The translations under genes were made by a program, and so were the position numbers. From contig JBGUWU010000002.1 in NCBI GenBank assembly GCA_045221575.1, positions 1 to 64,000 of the forward strand: DNA of 64,000 nucleotides, read 5' to 3'. The stretch is from Scybalousia_A sp045221575 (GTDB lineage: Bacteria; Bacteroidota; Bacteroidia; Bacteroidales; P3). Of the stretch, positions 51,922 through 60,902 are shown piece after piece (within the stretch, counting starts at the first letter, position 1; each line of letters opens with the position of its first letter). The notes under the pieces were generated by a model. That model was not told where the DNA came from and searched no databases. It saw nothing but the letters and a program-made list of their open reading frames with translations.

Positions 51922-52629
51922 CTACATTCCGATAATATCTCTTATAACTACTGAGGCAATATTCAAACCAAACAAAGCAGGCATGTAAGATATAGTACCG
52001 ACAGTTGTTCTTTTGTTTTCCGAACGTTCTTCTATAATACGTGATTTATCAACTTTTTCAGGAGAGAAAACAGCAGTGATCCCTTTATAAATACCATTCT
52101 TATGCAATTGTTTTCGTATATGGTGAGCCAAAGGACAATTATAAGTCTTAGATATATCTGTTATTGTTACTAAAGAAGGGTCAAATTTTCCTCCACTTCC
52201 CATAGAAGAGACAATCTTTCTATTCAAGTTGTAAGAATGAACTAATAGATAAACTTTAGGAGAAAGAGTGTCAATAGCATCAATAACCCAATCCGTAGGG
52301 TTTTCTTGCAGTATCTCTTTCATTCGTTCGTCTTTGATATATTCATCTATTACTTTAAGATTAATATTTGGATTTATATCTTTTAGACGTTCTGCCATAA
52401 GATATGCTTTGCTTTTGTTAATGGTAGAATGAAGTGCGAGAAGTTGTCTATTTATATTCGACTTAGAAGCTTTATCTCCATCTATTATTACAACGTTCTC
52501 CACTCCGGCTCTAACTATGGCTTCAATGGCATAAGCACCAACACCACCCAAACCAGCAATAAGTACAGAGGCTTGCTTTAGTTTTTCAATATTTTCTTTT
52601 CCTACTAATATTTCTGTTCTTTCTGTCAT
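51922..52629 (-). CDS. tcdA: tRNA threonylcarbamoyladenosine dehydratase
   Basis: E1-like enzyme that converts t6A37 of tRNAs to cyclic ct6A with ATP. 235 aa. Nucleotide loop VLIAGLGGVGAYAIEAIVRAG, IIDGDKASKSNINRQLLA (Asp/Arg/Gln of ThiF/MoeB family), VIDAIDTLSPK, SSMGSGGKFDP, and the TcdA-typical CPLAHHIRKQL and FSPEKV. The absence of a zinc CxxC pair and the short length separate it from MoeB/ThiF. Confidence 0.92.
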   Translation of the reverse strand: MTERTEILVGKENIEKLKQASVLIAGLGGVGAYAIEAIVRAGVENVVIIDGDKASKSNINRQLLALHSTINKSKAYLMAERLKDINPNINLKVIDEYIKDERMKEILQENPTDWVIDAIDTLSPKVYLLVHSYNLNRKIVSSMGSGGKFDPSLVTITDISKTYNCPLAHHIRKQLHKNGIYKGITAVFSPEKVDKSRIIEERSENKRTTVGTISYMPALFGLNIASVVIRDIIGM

Positions 52630-52666
52630 AATAATTCCAAACGTAAAAACAATAATAATATTTTTA

Positions 52667-54004
52667 TCAAACAGAATTTGCGTTGTTTCTATTGCTTAAT
52701 GTCCTTATGCCAAACATCATCACAATTATAAAACAAACCATTGGAACAATGAACGAAATATTTACTGAAGGCAGATTTAATAAACCTTTACCATCAATTA
52801 TCATAGCTTGTAATGCGGGTAGAAGACTTCCTCCTAATATAGCCATAATAAGTCCAGCAGAACCAATCTTAGCATCTTCTCCTACATTGCCAAGAGCTAA
52901 TCCATATATAGTAGGGAACATTAAAGACATACAAATAGATACTGTTACTAAAGTATATATTCCTATTCTTCCTCCAATAAAAATGGTAGGTAAAAGCAAG
53001 ATAATAGCACTCAAGGCGAAGAACACAAGAAGTTTTGCAGGCTTAAAGAACTTCATTAAGTAGGTGTTTATAAAACGAGAACAACAAAACATAACCATAG
53101 AAATGATATTTAGTTTTTGAGAGTAGATTTCTGCAGCCTGTTCTGTTAGTCCTTCTTGCATAAAAACGCGTGTTCCATATTGAATAATGAATGTCCAACA
53201 CGTGATTTGCGCTCCTACGTAAAAGAATTGTGCGATAACACCTTCTCTATACACCTTATTTTTGAATAATCTCTTGACTATTGATGTTAAGGAGGAAGAA
53301 GTTTTGTCTTCGTTTTTTGTTTTTTTAGGAATCTTTACAAATAACATTATGATGAAAACAGTAATTAGGACTATGCCGATTATAATATATGGCTTGATAA
53401 GAATGGAAAGGTCAGAATGTTTTAAGGTTTCAAATTCTGAACTGTTGAGTTTTGCTCTTTCAATAGAGGACATTGGATTGAGTTTTGCTTGTATGTAATT
53501 CATAGCTACAAACATACCGATTAAAGAACCAATGGGATTGAAAGCCTGAGCAAGATTCAGTCTTCGCGTTGCAGATTCTTTTTCTCCCATAGAAAGAATA
53601 AAAGGATTAGCACTTGTTTCTAAGAAAGAAAGACCACAAGTTAAGATGAAGTAAGCAATAAGAAAAGGATAATAATTTCCATTGGAAGCAGCAGGAATAA
53701 ACATCAAAGCACCAAAAGCATATAAACCTAATCCCAAAAGAATACCTGTCTTATAAGAAAAACGTTTTATAAACATAGCAGCAGGAAAAGCCATTGCAAA
53801 ATAGCCTCCATAGAAAGCAACTTGAACTAAAGCACCGTCAGTGACGCTCATTCTGAATATTTTTGAGAAAGATTTAACCATAGGATTAGTTATATCGTTG
53901 GCAAAACCCCACAAAGCAAAACATAAAGTTACTACAATGAAAGGCAATAAATAGTTTATTCCGTCTTTGGTTTTGAAAATATTTATTTTATTTTTGTTGT
54001 TCAT
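52667..54004 (-). CDS. FucP-type sugar:H+ symporter (MFS)
   Basis: Major facilitator superfamily permease, 445 aa, 12 helices. Motifs of the FucP/glucose-galactose group: FALWGFANDITNPMVKSF, FYGGYFAMAFPAAMFIKR, SFLETSANPFILSMG, RRLNLAQAFNPIGSLIG. Fucose, galactose/glucose or N-acetylglucosamine are possible substrates. The frame reaches 54052 with a TTG, but that codon lies inside the -7 box at 54050-54057; the ATG at 54004 is the start. Not adjacent to catabolic sugar genes. Confidence 0.88.
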   Translation of the reverse strand: MNNKNKINIFKTKDGINYLLPFIVVTLCFALWGFANDITNPMVKSFSKIFRMSVTDGALVQVAFYGGYFAMAFPAAMFIKRFSYKTGILLGLGLYAFGALMFIPAASNGNYYPFLIAYFILTCGLSFLETSANPFILSMGEKESATRRLNLAQAFNPIGSLIGMFVAMNYIQAKLNPMSSIERAKLNSSEFETLKHSDLSILIKPYIIIGIVLITVFIIMLFVKIPKKTKNEDKTSSSLTSIVKRLFKNKVYREGVIAQFFYVGAQITCWTFIIQYGTRVFMQEGLTEQAAEIYSQKLNIISMVMFCCSRFINTYLMKFFKPAKLLVFFALSAIILLLPTIFIGGRIGIYTLVTVSICMSLMFPTIYGLALGNVGEDAKIGSAGLIMAILGGSLLPALQAMIIDGKGLLNLPSVNISFIVPMVCFIIVMMFGIRTLSNRNNANSV

Positions 54005-54049
54005 ATTGTTAAATATCGTTTCCCTCTGCTTTAATTGAATATTATTTTG

Positions 54050-54057
54050 CAAAAATA
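54050..54057 (-). promoter_or_regulatory. -7 box (TATTTTTG) of the sugar permease gene
   Basis: Minus-strand TAnnTTTG, 46 bp before the ATG; the AATTAG tract begins immediately behind it. Confidence 0.6.
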
Positions 54058-54059
54058 CT

Positions 54060-54318
54060 AAAATTAATTAGAAATTAGAAATTAGTAATTAGAAATTGGG
54101 GTGGCTTCGAAGAAGACGGCCAAATTACTGCAAAAAATTGGGGTGGCTTCGAAGAAGACGGCCAAATTACAGCAAGAAATTGGGGAGAGCCTAAAGCTGG
54201 CAATAACGCATAGCGACTAAGATTTTTAAACGTTAATCCGCAATTACTAATTTCTAATTACTAATTTCTAATTATTGAATGGCAATTTCTAATTTCTAAT
54301 TTATAATTTCTAATTAAA
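54060..54318. repeat. AATTAG tract with two A cores and a B core (left arm of the 54/57 kb pair)
   Basis: Two plus-orientation A cores in tandem (54098-54133 and 54140-54175, 42-bp period) followed by the 58-bp B1 core 54184-54241 (contains GGCAATAACGCATAGCGACT) in reverse orientation, then more AATTAG units. The B1 core is the inverse of 57557-57614 with two mismatches. No gene lies in 54053-54354. Confidence 0.8.
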
Positions 54319-54354
54319 TATAGCGTTATCTAATAAATTAAATCACAAAAATAA

Positions 54355-55623
54355 ATGCAGATAGCAGATTTTTCACAGATAAAGATAAAAGATTATAAGC
54401 CTGTTGAGAGGTTATTAGATAATGGTATAAAGACTTATTGTTTTGCTAATAATGATTCAGAGGCTGTGTTTATGAAGTTTGTTTTCTATAATGCAGGAAC
54501 GATTTCACAAGATAAGTTCTTTGTTTCAACGCTTACAAAGACTCAATTGAATAAGAATACTAAAGACTATACATATAAGGAGTTGGCTGATGAGATAGAT
54601 TTCTTTGGATTAACTTATTCACCGCTTACTTCTAATGAGAGAACAAGTTTAGGTTTTTCTTTTCTTAGCAGATATACTAAGAATATAATGCCTCTCTTAC
54701 AGCAGATAATCTTGTTTCCGAAGTTTTCAAAAGACACTTTATATACTACAATAAGTAATCAAAGACAGAACTATTTACTTAAATTGCAACAGACTAACTT
54801 CTTAGCACAGAAATATTTTGTTCAAGAGCTTTATGGAGAAGATAATCCATACGGTAATTTGGCGAAGGTAGAAGATTATGACAATGTTACAGAAGAAGAT
54901 TTGAAGGATTTCTGGCAGAAGTATTATTCTTCAGACCAATGCTATCTGTTGTTAGCAGGAGATATAGATGACAACTTCTATGATTTGCTTAATGATTACT
55001 TCGGAAAAGATTTCAATGTAGGTAATGCAAAAGGTATAGTAAAAGATATTCCTCCTTTTAAAGAAAATAAAGGTATAGTAAGAAATAGTCTTGATTCAGC
55101 AGTACAGTCTTCTATTGTTGTTGGCAGACTTATGCCTAAAGTTAATCACGAAGACTTTATTCCACTTACGGTATTGAACTGTTTGTTTGGTGGTTACTTC
55201 AATTCTCGTCTGATGTCTAACATTAGAGAAGAAAAGGGATACACCTATGGCATAGATTCGGCACTTGTTCCATTTAAATATGGTAATACTATGTTTATTG
55301 TCAGTGATGTTGCAATGGATAAAACCGATGCTACAATAGAGGAGGTGTTTAAAGAGATGAAACGTCTGCAAACCGAAAAAGTATCGCAAGAAGAGTTGTC
55401 TATGGTTAAGAATTATATGACAGGAGAGTTTTTGCGTGCAACCGATGGTGTGGCAGAGATAAGTGAGAACTATGATTATATTATCCGTTTTGGGCTTAGA
55501 CAAGACTATAACTCTTATATGTTAGACAAAATACGAAGAGTGAGTCAAAAAGATATTCAATATCTTGCAGAGAAATATCTTAAACCAGAAGATTTTCTTG
55601 TTTCTATTGTTAGTAAAGAATAA
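54355..55623 (+). CDS. M16-family protein lacking the zinc motif
   Basis: 422 aa, no signal peptide. The fold is recognisable by the C-terminal half: SDQCYLLLAGDID, FGGYFNSRLMSNIREEKGYTYGI (the R-x-x-x-G-Y-T-Y substrate-clamp region of M16 subunits), EELSMVKNYMTGEFLRATDG. The place where HxxEH should stand (after AGTISQDK) reads FFVSTLTKTQLNKNT, so no zinc site. It is therefore like the non-catalytic partner subunit of heterodimeric M16 proteases. No catalytic partner is adjacent; the exported M16 enzyme at 2925-5840 is not an evident partner because it carries a signal peptide. Confidence 0.85.
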   Translation: MQIADFSQIKIKDYKPVERLLDNGIKTYCFANNDSEAVFMKFVFYNAGTISQDKFFVSTLTKTQLNKNTKDYTYKELADEIDFFGLTYSPLTSNERTSLGFSFLSRYTKNIMPLLQQIILFPKFSKDTLYTTISNQRQNYLLKLQQTNFLAQKYFVQELYGEDNPYGNLAKVEDYDNVTEEDLKDFWQKYYSSDQCYLLLAGDIDDNFYDLLNDYFGKDFNVGNAKGIVKDIPPFKENKGIVRNSLDSAVQSSIVVGRLMPKVNHEDFIPLTVLNCLFGGYFNSRLMSNIREEKGYTYGIDSALVPFKYGNTMFIVSDVAMDKTDATIEEVFKEMKRLQTEKVSQEELSMVKNYMTGEFLRATDGVAEISENYDYIIRFGLRQDYNSYMLDKIRRVSQKDIQYLAEKYLKPEDFLVSIVSKE

Positions 55624-55669
55624 TTTCTTGCTTTTAACGTTATTATATGTGATAAATGATAAAGAATCT

Positions 55670-57466
55670 ATGTGGAGAAAAAAGATAAATATAATCAAAA
55701 TCAAAGGACTTAGATTGATTTCTTTGTTTTTTGTGTTTATTATACTTTCTTTAGATTCTTTAAGCCAAGATACTACAAGTATTTTTACTGCTTTTTATGC
55801 TCAGCAGGTTAATGATTCTGTTATAGAACTATGGGCTCCAACGGTAAGTGATGGATATTATGGTTATATAGAAAGAAAACAAGCTTCACAAGGAAACATC
55901 TGGCAACAGATAACGCCTTTAGATTATATGAAATTTGAAGAACCTCTTTACGATACTTTCTATTATAATTGCAAAGATACTCTCTCTTATAGAATGATTC
56001 AACATATATCAACGTTTGGAGACCCAAATGAAATATCTGTAAGCACGGAAAGACAGTTTGTTGTTGGTGATGTAGAAATACCTGATATGCCTGAAAATTC
56101 TCTTATCTCTGTAGATATAAATACTCAGAAACTTGTCTTTACTTTCTCGTCTTCAACAGCTTTAGACGTCTTGGGCTATGTTGTCTGTAAGGGAAATCCT
56201 TGTGTAGCTTTGGATACTGTATGGGGAAGGGAGAGTAATAGATATGAATGTTCTACTTGCAATATAGAAGAAGTTAATCAATTGGCTATAATGTCGTTTG
56301 ATTCTTGTTATAATACCTCTCTTAGAAGCAATAAACTAAATAATATGGTACTCAAAGCAAGAAGCAAGGATTGTTCTTCAACTCTTGAACTCTCTTGGAA
56401 TGATTATCAAAATATGCCAACAGGATTAAATGAGTATGAAATACACGTTATTAGTAACAATAATGACAATGTTGTATATAGAACTCAAAACACATACTGC
56501 GATGTAGATGTTTCTCAATGGCATAACAATATCTTTATATATGTAAAAGCTGTTAGTTATTCTAATTATTTCGCAAACTCCAACAAGATAGAGATAGCAG
56601 GGAATGTAATAGACACTTTGGAATACATAAACATAGACAATGTGTCTGTGAATATGGATAATAGAACAATAAGTTTAGAGATTAGTTTAGATAACTCTAA
56701 ATTTGTGGATTATTACAGCCTTTATAGAGCTAAAGATGGAGAAGAATTTAAACAGGTAAAAACTATTTCTTATTCAACAGAGCCTATATTATTTATAGAA
56801 GATAATGTTGGAGAAGAGATATTAAATACTACTTATTCATATTATTTGCTTGCACCTGATGTTTGTGGAAAAGTATTTACAAAATCCAACATTGCAACTA
56901 CATTTAAGACGAATGTAGAAGAAATAAACACGAAAGTAAATAGGATTACTTGGAACTCTTGCACTCTTTTCCCTATTGCGAAATATGAAGTGTATCGTTA
57001 TGAACAATCAGATGTCTTTCCTGTGTTAGTAGGGGAGAGTAACGCAAATAGTTTCGAAGATGTACATGGAGGAATGACCTCTTACGCAGATAAACTTTAT
57101 TATTTTGTGTCTGCAATAGAAAGAAATAATGATTTAAATCCTCATATTTCAAATTCAAGTAGAAGTTATCTTAAAAAAGAATCTGTATTTTGGGTCCCAG
57201 ATGCTTTTGACCCGACAGAAGGTGTCATCTTAGACATTCAAACATTTAAACCTAAGGTTGCATACATAAAAAAAGACTCTTATAAGTTTGAAGTCTATAA
57301 CAGATGGGGAACTCTTTTGTTTTCAACCTCTGATGTTGAACAAGGGTGGAATGGTTTGTATAAAGGTAAGCTTTGCGATTCTGGTGTATATGCTTATAAA
57401 ATACAATTCAAAAACTCAGAAGGTAAAATGGAAACTCATTCCGGTACGTTTATTCTCTACAACTAA
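55670..57466 (+). CDS. type IX secretion cargo with gliding-type (type B) C-terminal domain
   Basis: Surface or secreted protein, 598 aa. The frame opens at 55565 inside the M16-like gene; the ATG at 55670 begins a signal-like N-terminus (Lys/Arg-rich, then LISLFFVFIILSLDSLSQ). The middle consists of fibronectin-III-like beta domains (ELSWNDYQNMPTGLNEYEIH, VNRITWNSCTLFPIAKYEVYR). The last ~90 residues are the gliding motility-associated CTD: FWVPDAFDPTEG, YKFEVYNRWGTLLFST, GWNGLYKGKLCDSGVYAYKI and GTFILYN. It implies a T9SS encoded elsewhere. Function of the cargo unknown. Confidence 0.87.
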   Translation: MWRKKINIIKIKGLRLISLFFVFIILSLDSLSQDTTSIFTAFYAQQVNDSVIELWAPTVSDGYYGYIERKQASQGNIWQQITPLDYMKFEEPLYDTFYYNCKDTLSYRMIQHISTFGDPNEISVSTERQFVVGDVEIPDMPENSLISVDINTQKLVFTFSSSTALDVLGYVVCKGNPCVALDTVWGRESNRYECSTCNIEEVNQLAIMSFDSCYNTSLRSNKLNNMVLKARSKDCSSTLELSWNDYQNMPTGLNEYEIHVISNNNDNVVYRTQNTYCDVDVSQWHNNIFIYVKAVSYSNYFANSNKIEIAGNVIDTLEYINIDNVSVNMDNRTISLEISLDNSKFVDYYSLYRAKDGEEFKQVKTISYSTEPILFIEDNVGEEILNTTYSYYLLAPDVCGKVFTKSNIATTFKTNVEEINTKVNRITWNSCTLFPIAKYEVYRYEQSDVFPVLVGESNANSFEDVHGGMTSYADKLYYFVSAIERNNDLNPHISNSSRSYLKKESVFWVPDAFDPTEGVILDIQTFKPKVAYIKKDSYKFEVYNRWGTLLFSTSDVEQGWNGLYKGKLCDSGVYAYKIQFKNSEGKMETHSGTFILYN

Positions 57467-57475
57467 ACCCTTTTT

Positions 57476-57655
57476 AATTAGTAATTAGAAATTAAAAATT
57501 AGTAATTAGAAATTAGGGTGGCTTCGAAGAAGACGGCCAAATTACTGCAAGTAATTGCAGATTAACGTTTAAAAATCTTAGTCGCTATGCGTTATTGCCA
57601 GATTTAGGCTCTCCGTAATTTCTAATTTCTAATTACTAATTTCTAATTTATTTGT
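57476..57655. repeat. AATTAG tract with A core and B core (right arm of the 54/57 kb pair)
   Basis: One plus-orientation A core (about 57516-57550) followed by the B1 core at 57557-57614 (contains AGTCGCTATGCGTTATTGCC), inverse to that at 54184-54241. Ends next to the stop codon of the 41-aa lipoprotein gene. Confidence 0.8.
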
Positions 57656-57658
57656 GTG

Positions 57659-57784
57659 TTATCTAATTATCTCTTTGTGATAACGGTGAGAAGATTTATA
57701 AGCATCACACTTATGTGAAGAGCATGAAGCGAACAAAGCACAAATAAATAATCCCACAAATAAAGTTACAATCGCTTTTTTCAT
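57659..57784 (-). CDS. 41-aa lipoprotein
   Basis: ATG at 57784, TAA at 57659. It begins MKKAIVTLFVGLFICALF and reaches the lipobox FASC with the acylated Cys at 21; the mature part is only about 20 residues, His/Lys/Ser-rich (SSHKCDAYKSSHRYHKEIIR) with one further Cys. Same strand as and 67 bp downstream of nth, so possibly the end of that operon. Size is like entericidin-type lipoproteins, but the sequence is not one I recognise. Confidence 0.7.
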   Translation of the reverse strand: MKKAIVTLFVGLFICALFASCSSHKCDAYKSSHRYHKEIIR

Positions 57785-57851
57785 AATTATGTATTAATTT
57801 TTTAAGTTTTTAATTCTTATCAACTGTGTGTAAAACGTATATTTCTAATTT

Positions 57852-58502
57852 TTATTGTATCTTTTTTGATTTTTGGTGAAAGAATTTACAACACGTAGTA
57901 AGAGAACATCTATCACATTCAGGCTTTCTTGCCTTACAAATATATCGTCCAAGTAGAATAAGTTGATGATGAAGCAAAGCAACATTATCTTTTGGAATAT
58001 TACTCATAAGTTGTTCTTCTGTTTGTCTTACTGTTTTAGCATTATAAGTTAGGCCTATTCTTCTTGAAACTCTATGTACATGTGTATCAACAGGCATTGT
58101 AGCCTTATTAAAAACAACAGAAGCGATAACGTTGGCTGTTTTTCTTCCGACACCAGAAAGAGTCTGTAGTTCATCAACATCTGATGGCACTTCACTGTTA
58201 TAAACCTCAACCAAACGTTTTGCGGTATTTAAAAGATACTTTGCTTTACTGTTAGGATAAGATATTGATTTAATATATTCAAATATTTCTTCTTCGCTTG
58301 AATTAGCCATATCTTGAGGATAAGGATAGCGTTTAAATAATTCAGGAGTTACCATATTTACTCGCTTATCAGTACACTGAGCAGAAAGAATAACAGCAAT
58401 AAGAAGATGAAAAGGAGTGTCGTTTTCTAATTCTGTTTTCGCATCCGGAAATATTTGATTTAGTGCTGCGAAAGCAAGGTTATATCTTTCTTGTTTCTTC
58501 AT
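57852..58502 (-). CDS. nth: endonuclease III
   Basis: Base-excision repair glycosylase/AP lyase for oxidised pyrimidines. 216 aa. LLIAVILSAQCTDKRVN, helix-hairpin-helix LQTLSGVGRKTANVIASVVF (with the catalytic Lys), catalytic Asp in MPVDTHVHRVSRRIGL, and the C-terminal 4Fe-4S cluster C-x6-C-x2-C-x5-C (CKARKPECDRCSLTTCC). Begins 12 bp after the EEP gene on the same strand. Confidence 0.96.
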   Translation of the reverse strand: MKKQERYNLAFAALNQIFPDAKTELENDTPFHLLIAVILSAQCTDKRVNMVTPELFKRYPYPQDMANSSEEEIFEYIKSISYPNSKAKYLLNTAKRLVEVYNSEVPSDVDELQTLSGVGRKTANVIASVVFNKATMPVDTHVHRVSRRIGLTYNAKTVRQTEEQLMSNIPKDNVALLHHQLILLGRYICKARKPECDRCSLTTCCKFFHQKSKKIQ

Positions 58503-58514
58503 TGTTATTGTTTG

Positions 58515-59612
58515 TTATTCGTTTTTTAATTCAAATATAACTTCTACAGGATAATGATCTGAGAAATCCAATGCAGGAGATTGGTAACTTTTTGCCTTAA
58601 AGAAATTTTTTTGATAAAAGATGTAGTCTATTCTATATGCAGGAAAGACTCCGTTATAAGTTCTGCCTATTCCCGAACCTTTACTTACAAAAGCATCGCT
58701 TAAATCTTTGTTAAATACTTTATAAATGTATGAAAATGGAGTTGAATTAAAATCTCCTGTTACTATGTATGCTTGTTGTGATAGTTGAATAGTTGGTATT
58801 AGAGTCTTTATTTGTTCTTTTTTTAGAGAATCTGCTACGATTAACTTCTTTAAAATACCTTTTCCTTCTTCTTTTTTGCTAATATCACCCTTAACAATGC
58901 TGGAATATGTCTCTTGTTCTTCTTCTCCTAAGTAATAAGATTTTAAATGTAGGTTATAGATTCTTATTACTTTATTTGAAATAGAGATATCAGCATAAAG
59001 AAGGCTGTAGTTTCTATTGCTTTCTTGTTGGATTGAGCCTCCTTCTTTGATGTAATGTTTAGAGTATATCGCACAATCTCGTATGTTCTTACTATTTTCT
59101 TTGTTGAAATAGTAACAATATCTGTATTTTAAAACTTTTGTTAGTCTATAATGAAAGCCTGATGAATCTTTAGTATTCACATTGTAATCCTGCAAACAAA
59201 TAATATCTGGATTGGAACTGTGAATGTAAGAAATAATAGAGTCCATATTATCCTTTATGGTTTCGCTTCTGTTGTCTTGTGCTTTATGAATAAAATCATG
59301 AACGTTGTATGTCAAAATTTTAACATCGTTTTCATCATTTGCTTCTTTGCCTGATATGTTTACAAGCCTAAAAACAAAAGATAGATGTAAAACAATTACA
59401 ATTACAGAAGTAAGAACTCTTCTGCGAGGTGCGAATATAAGCCAAAACAAAATAAAGAAAGCATTAGCAGTAAGAACAAAAGGATAAGCATAGGAAAGAA
59501 GAGTGAGTTTAGGAAAAGTATTTGCCTCAATATGATAAGGAATATAAGTAAGCAATAAGCAAATTGCTAAAATGATATTTATTATATGTAATATCTTTTT
59601 TAAAATAAACAT
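58515..59612 (-). CDS. membrane-anchored endonuclease/exonuclease/phosphatase-family protein
   Basis: 365 aa. Three N-terminal hydrophobic helices (to about 95) are followed by an EEP domain: VKILTYNVHDFIH, PDIICLQDYNV (catalytic Glu replaced by Gln/Asp-type CLQD), YNLHLKS, IVTGDFNSTPFSYIYKVF, and the C-terminal ALDFSDHYPVEVIFE with the catalytic His. In Bacteroidetes such proteins are common; substrate (nucleic acid, lipid phosphate) unknown. Adjoins the upstream lipoprotein gene with a 1-bp gap. Confidence 0.83.
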   Translation of the reverse strand: MFILKKILHIINIILAICLLLTYIPYHIEANTFPKLTLLSYAYPFVLTANAFFILFWLIFAPRRRVLTSVIVIVLHLSFVFRLVNISGKEANDENDVKILTYNVHDFIHKAQDNRSETIKDNMDSIISYIHSSNPDIICLQDYNVNTKDSSGFHYRLTKVLKYRYCYYFNKENSKNIRDCAIYSKHYIKEGGSIQQESNRNYSLLYADISISNKVIRIYNLHLKSYYLGEEEQETYSSIVKGDISKKEEGKGILKKLIVADSLKKEQIKTLIPTIQLSQQAYIVTGDFNSTPFSYIYKVFNKDLSDAFVSKGSGIGRTYNGVFPAYRIDYIFYQKNFFKAKSYQSPALDFSDHYPVEVIFELKNE

Positions 59613-59613
59613 C

Positions 59614-60105
59614 TTATAAATTTATGTTTTGTTCTTCAATGGAAGTAGAAGGAGTAAGACTAAGAGTTTTTTCGTTTTCAATTGAATCTGTTTTGTTTTC
59701 GTTAGTGGTTTTTGAGTTAATATCCTCTTTGTATGAGTTGTTGTTTAGTCTGCTGTAATAGTCAATCTTCCATGAGTTCTTTATTTTTATCAGGTTCCAA
59801 GTAAAACTAACTTTATTTCCAAACTCGTCTGTAGTGCTTACATCTGCCACTGCTTTTTCTCCTGCTATTTCAATAGATTCAACTTTTATGGAAGAATATT
59901 TTACACTTTCCTTATAAATACTTGATAAGAAAGCAAGTTCTTTAGTCATATTAGGAGAGGTAAGTTCTGAAAGTTTTTTGTAGTCTTTTTTATTAAGGCA
60001 ATGGTAGAAGGTGTTAATAGTATCATTTATCATCTGTTCATCTTCTTTATTAGAAGAACAGCCCATAAACGCCAAAACTATAAATAGCAATAGTATTTTT
60101 CTCAT
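59614..60105 (-). CDS. lipoprotein with NTF2-like (DUF4878-like) domain
   Basis: The ATG at 60105 starts a lipoprotein signal (MRKILLLFIVLAFMGC); the longer frame to 60255 crosses the promoter and is rejected. The 163-aa product has an NTF2-like fold suggested by MINDTINTFYHCLNKKDYKKLSEL, IAGEKAVADVSTTDEFGN and LIKIKNSWKIDYYS. The C-terminus is Ser/Asn/Glu-rich. Likely a small envelope binding protein; the ligand is unknown. First gene of the lipoprotein/EEP/nth run. Confidence 0.75.
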   Translation of the reverse strand: MRKILLLFIVLAFMGCSSNKEDEQMINDTINTFYHCLNKKDYKKLSELTSPNMTKELAFLSSIYKESVKYSSIKVESIEIAGEKAVADVSTTDEFGNKVSFTWNLIKIKNSWKIDYYSRLNNNSYKEDINSKTTNENKTDSIENEKTLSLTPSTSIEEQNINL

Positions 60106-60127
60106 AAAATTATTTGTTTTCAGCCTG

Positions 60128-60135
60128 CAAAAGTA
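60128..60135 (-). promoter_or_regulatory. -7 box (TACTTTTG) of the lipoprotein/EEP/nth operon
   Basis: Minus strand, 23 bp before the ATG at 60105; the divergent yggS -7 box is 12 bp away, so the two promoters overlap. Confidence 0.6.
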
Positions 60136-60147
60136 ATATAAATATTG

Positions 60148-60155
60148 TAATTTTG
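60148..60155 (+). promoter_or_regulatory. -7 box (TAATTTTG) of yggS
   Basis: 26 bp before the yggS ATG; overlaps back-to-back with the divergent lipoprotein promoter. Confidence 0.6.
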
Positions 60156-60181
60156 CAGAGAAAATAAGACACTTTTTTATT

Positions 60182-60862
60182 ATGAGCGTAAGAGAAAAAA
60201 TAATAGAAATCAAAAAGCAAATTCCTGAGGGTGTTACTCTTGTTGCAGTATCCAAAACTAAACCGATTGAGGATATAATGCAGGCTTACGAAGAAGGGCA
60301 ACGAGTTTTTGGAGAGAATAAAGCTCAAGAGATGAAAGAAAAACAAGCTTTATTACCTAAGGATATCAAATGGCATATGTTAGGACACTTGCAGGAGAAT
60401 AAAGTAAAATACATTGTTCCCTTTGTTTCTTTGATTCATTCCGTAGATTCTTTAAAGATTTTACAAGCAATCAACAAAAGAGCTATTATTTGTGAAAGAG
60501 TTGTAGATTGTTTGTTGGAAATAGATATATCTCACGAAGAAACGAAGTTCGGACTTAGTAAAGATGAACTTTATAGCCTGCTTTCAAGTTCAGAATATGA
60601 ACAAATGAAGAATATAAGAATTTGCGGTCTTATGGGAATAGGCTCTATAACAGATGACAGGTCAAAAACACGAGAAGAGTTTAGAGGACTTAAAGCCTTG
60701 TTTGTTGAGGTAAAGGACAAGTTTTTTGCAGATAAAGATTATTTCTGTCATGTCAGCATGGGAATGAGTGGAGATTATGATATAGCAATTGAACAAGGAA
60801 GTACAATAGTAAGAGTTGGTAGCAAAATTTTTGGAGAAAGAGATTATTCAGCAAAGAAATAA
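60182..60862 (+). CDS. PLP homeostasis protein, YggS/PLPBP family
   Basis: Single-domain PLP-binding protein (alanine racemase-like barrel) that buffers pyridoxal phosphate and affects amino-acid metabolism. 226 aa. PLP lysine in LVAVSKTKP (Lys25), FGENKAQEM, WHMLGHLQENKVKYI, ICGLMGIGSI, and the phosphate-binding SMGMSGDYDIAIEQGSTIVRVGS. Complete. Confidence 0.93.
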   Translation: MSVREKIIEIKKQIPEGVTLVAVSKTKPIEDIMQAYEEGQRVFGENKAQEMKEKQALLPKDIKWHMLGHLQENKVKYIVPFVSLIHSVDSLKILQAINKRAIICERVVDCLLEIDISHEETKFGLSKDELYSLLSSSEYEQMKNIRICGLMGIGSITDDRSKTREEFRGLKALFVEVKDKFFADKDYFCHVSMGMSGDYDIAIEQGSTIVRVGSKIFGERDYSAKK

Positions 60863-60902
60863 AGATAAAAAAAATACTACGCTTTATTAAAAATTAACAG
60901 CG

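Noticed and set aside
55565..55669. Upstream extension of the type IX cargo frame
   Set aside because: It overlaps the end of the M16-like gene; the ATG at 55670 gives a normal signal peptide.
60106..60255. Upstream extension of the NTF2-like lipoprotein
   Set aside because: It crosses its own -7 box and the divergent yggS promoter; the lipoprotein signal starts at 60105.
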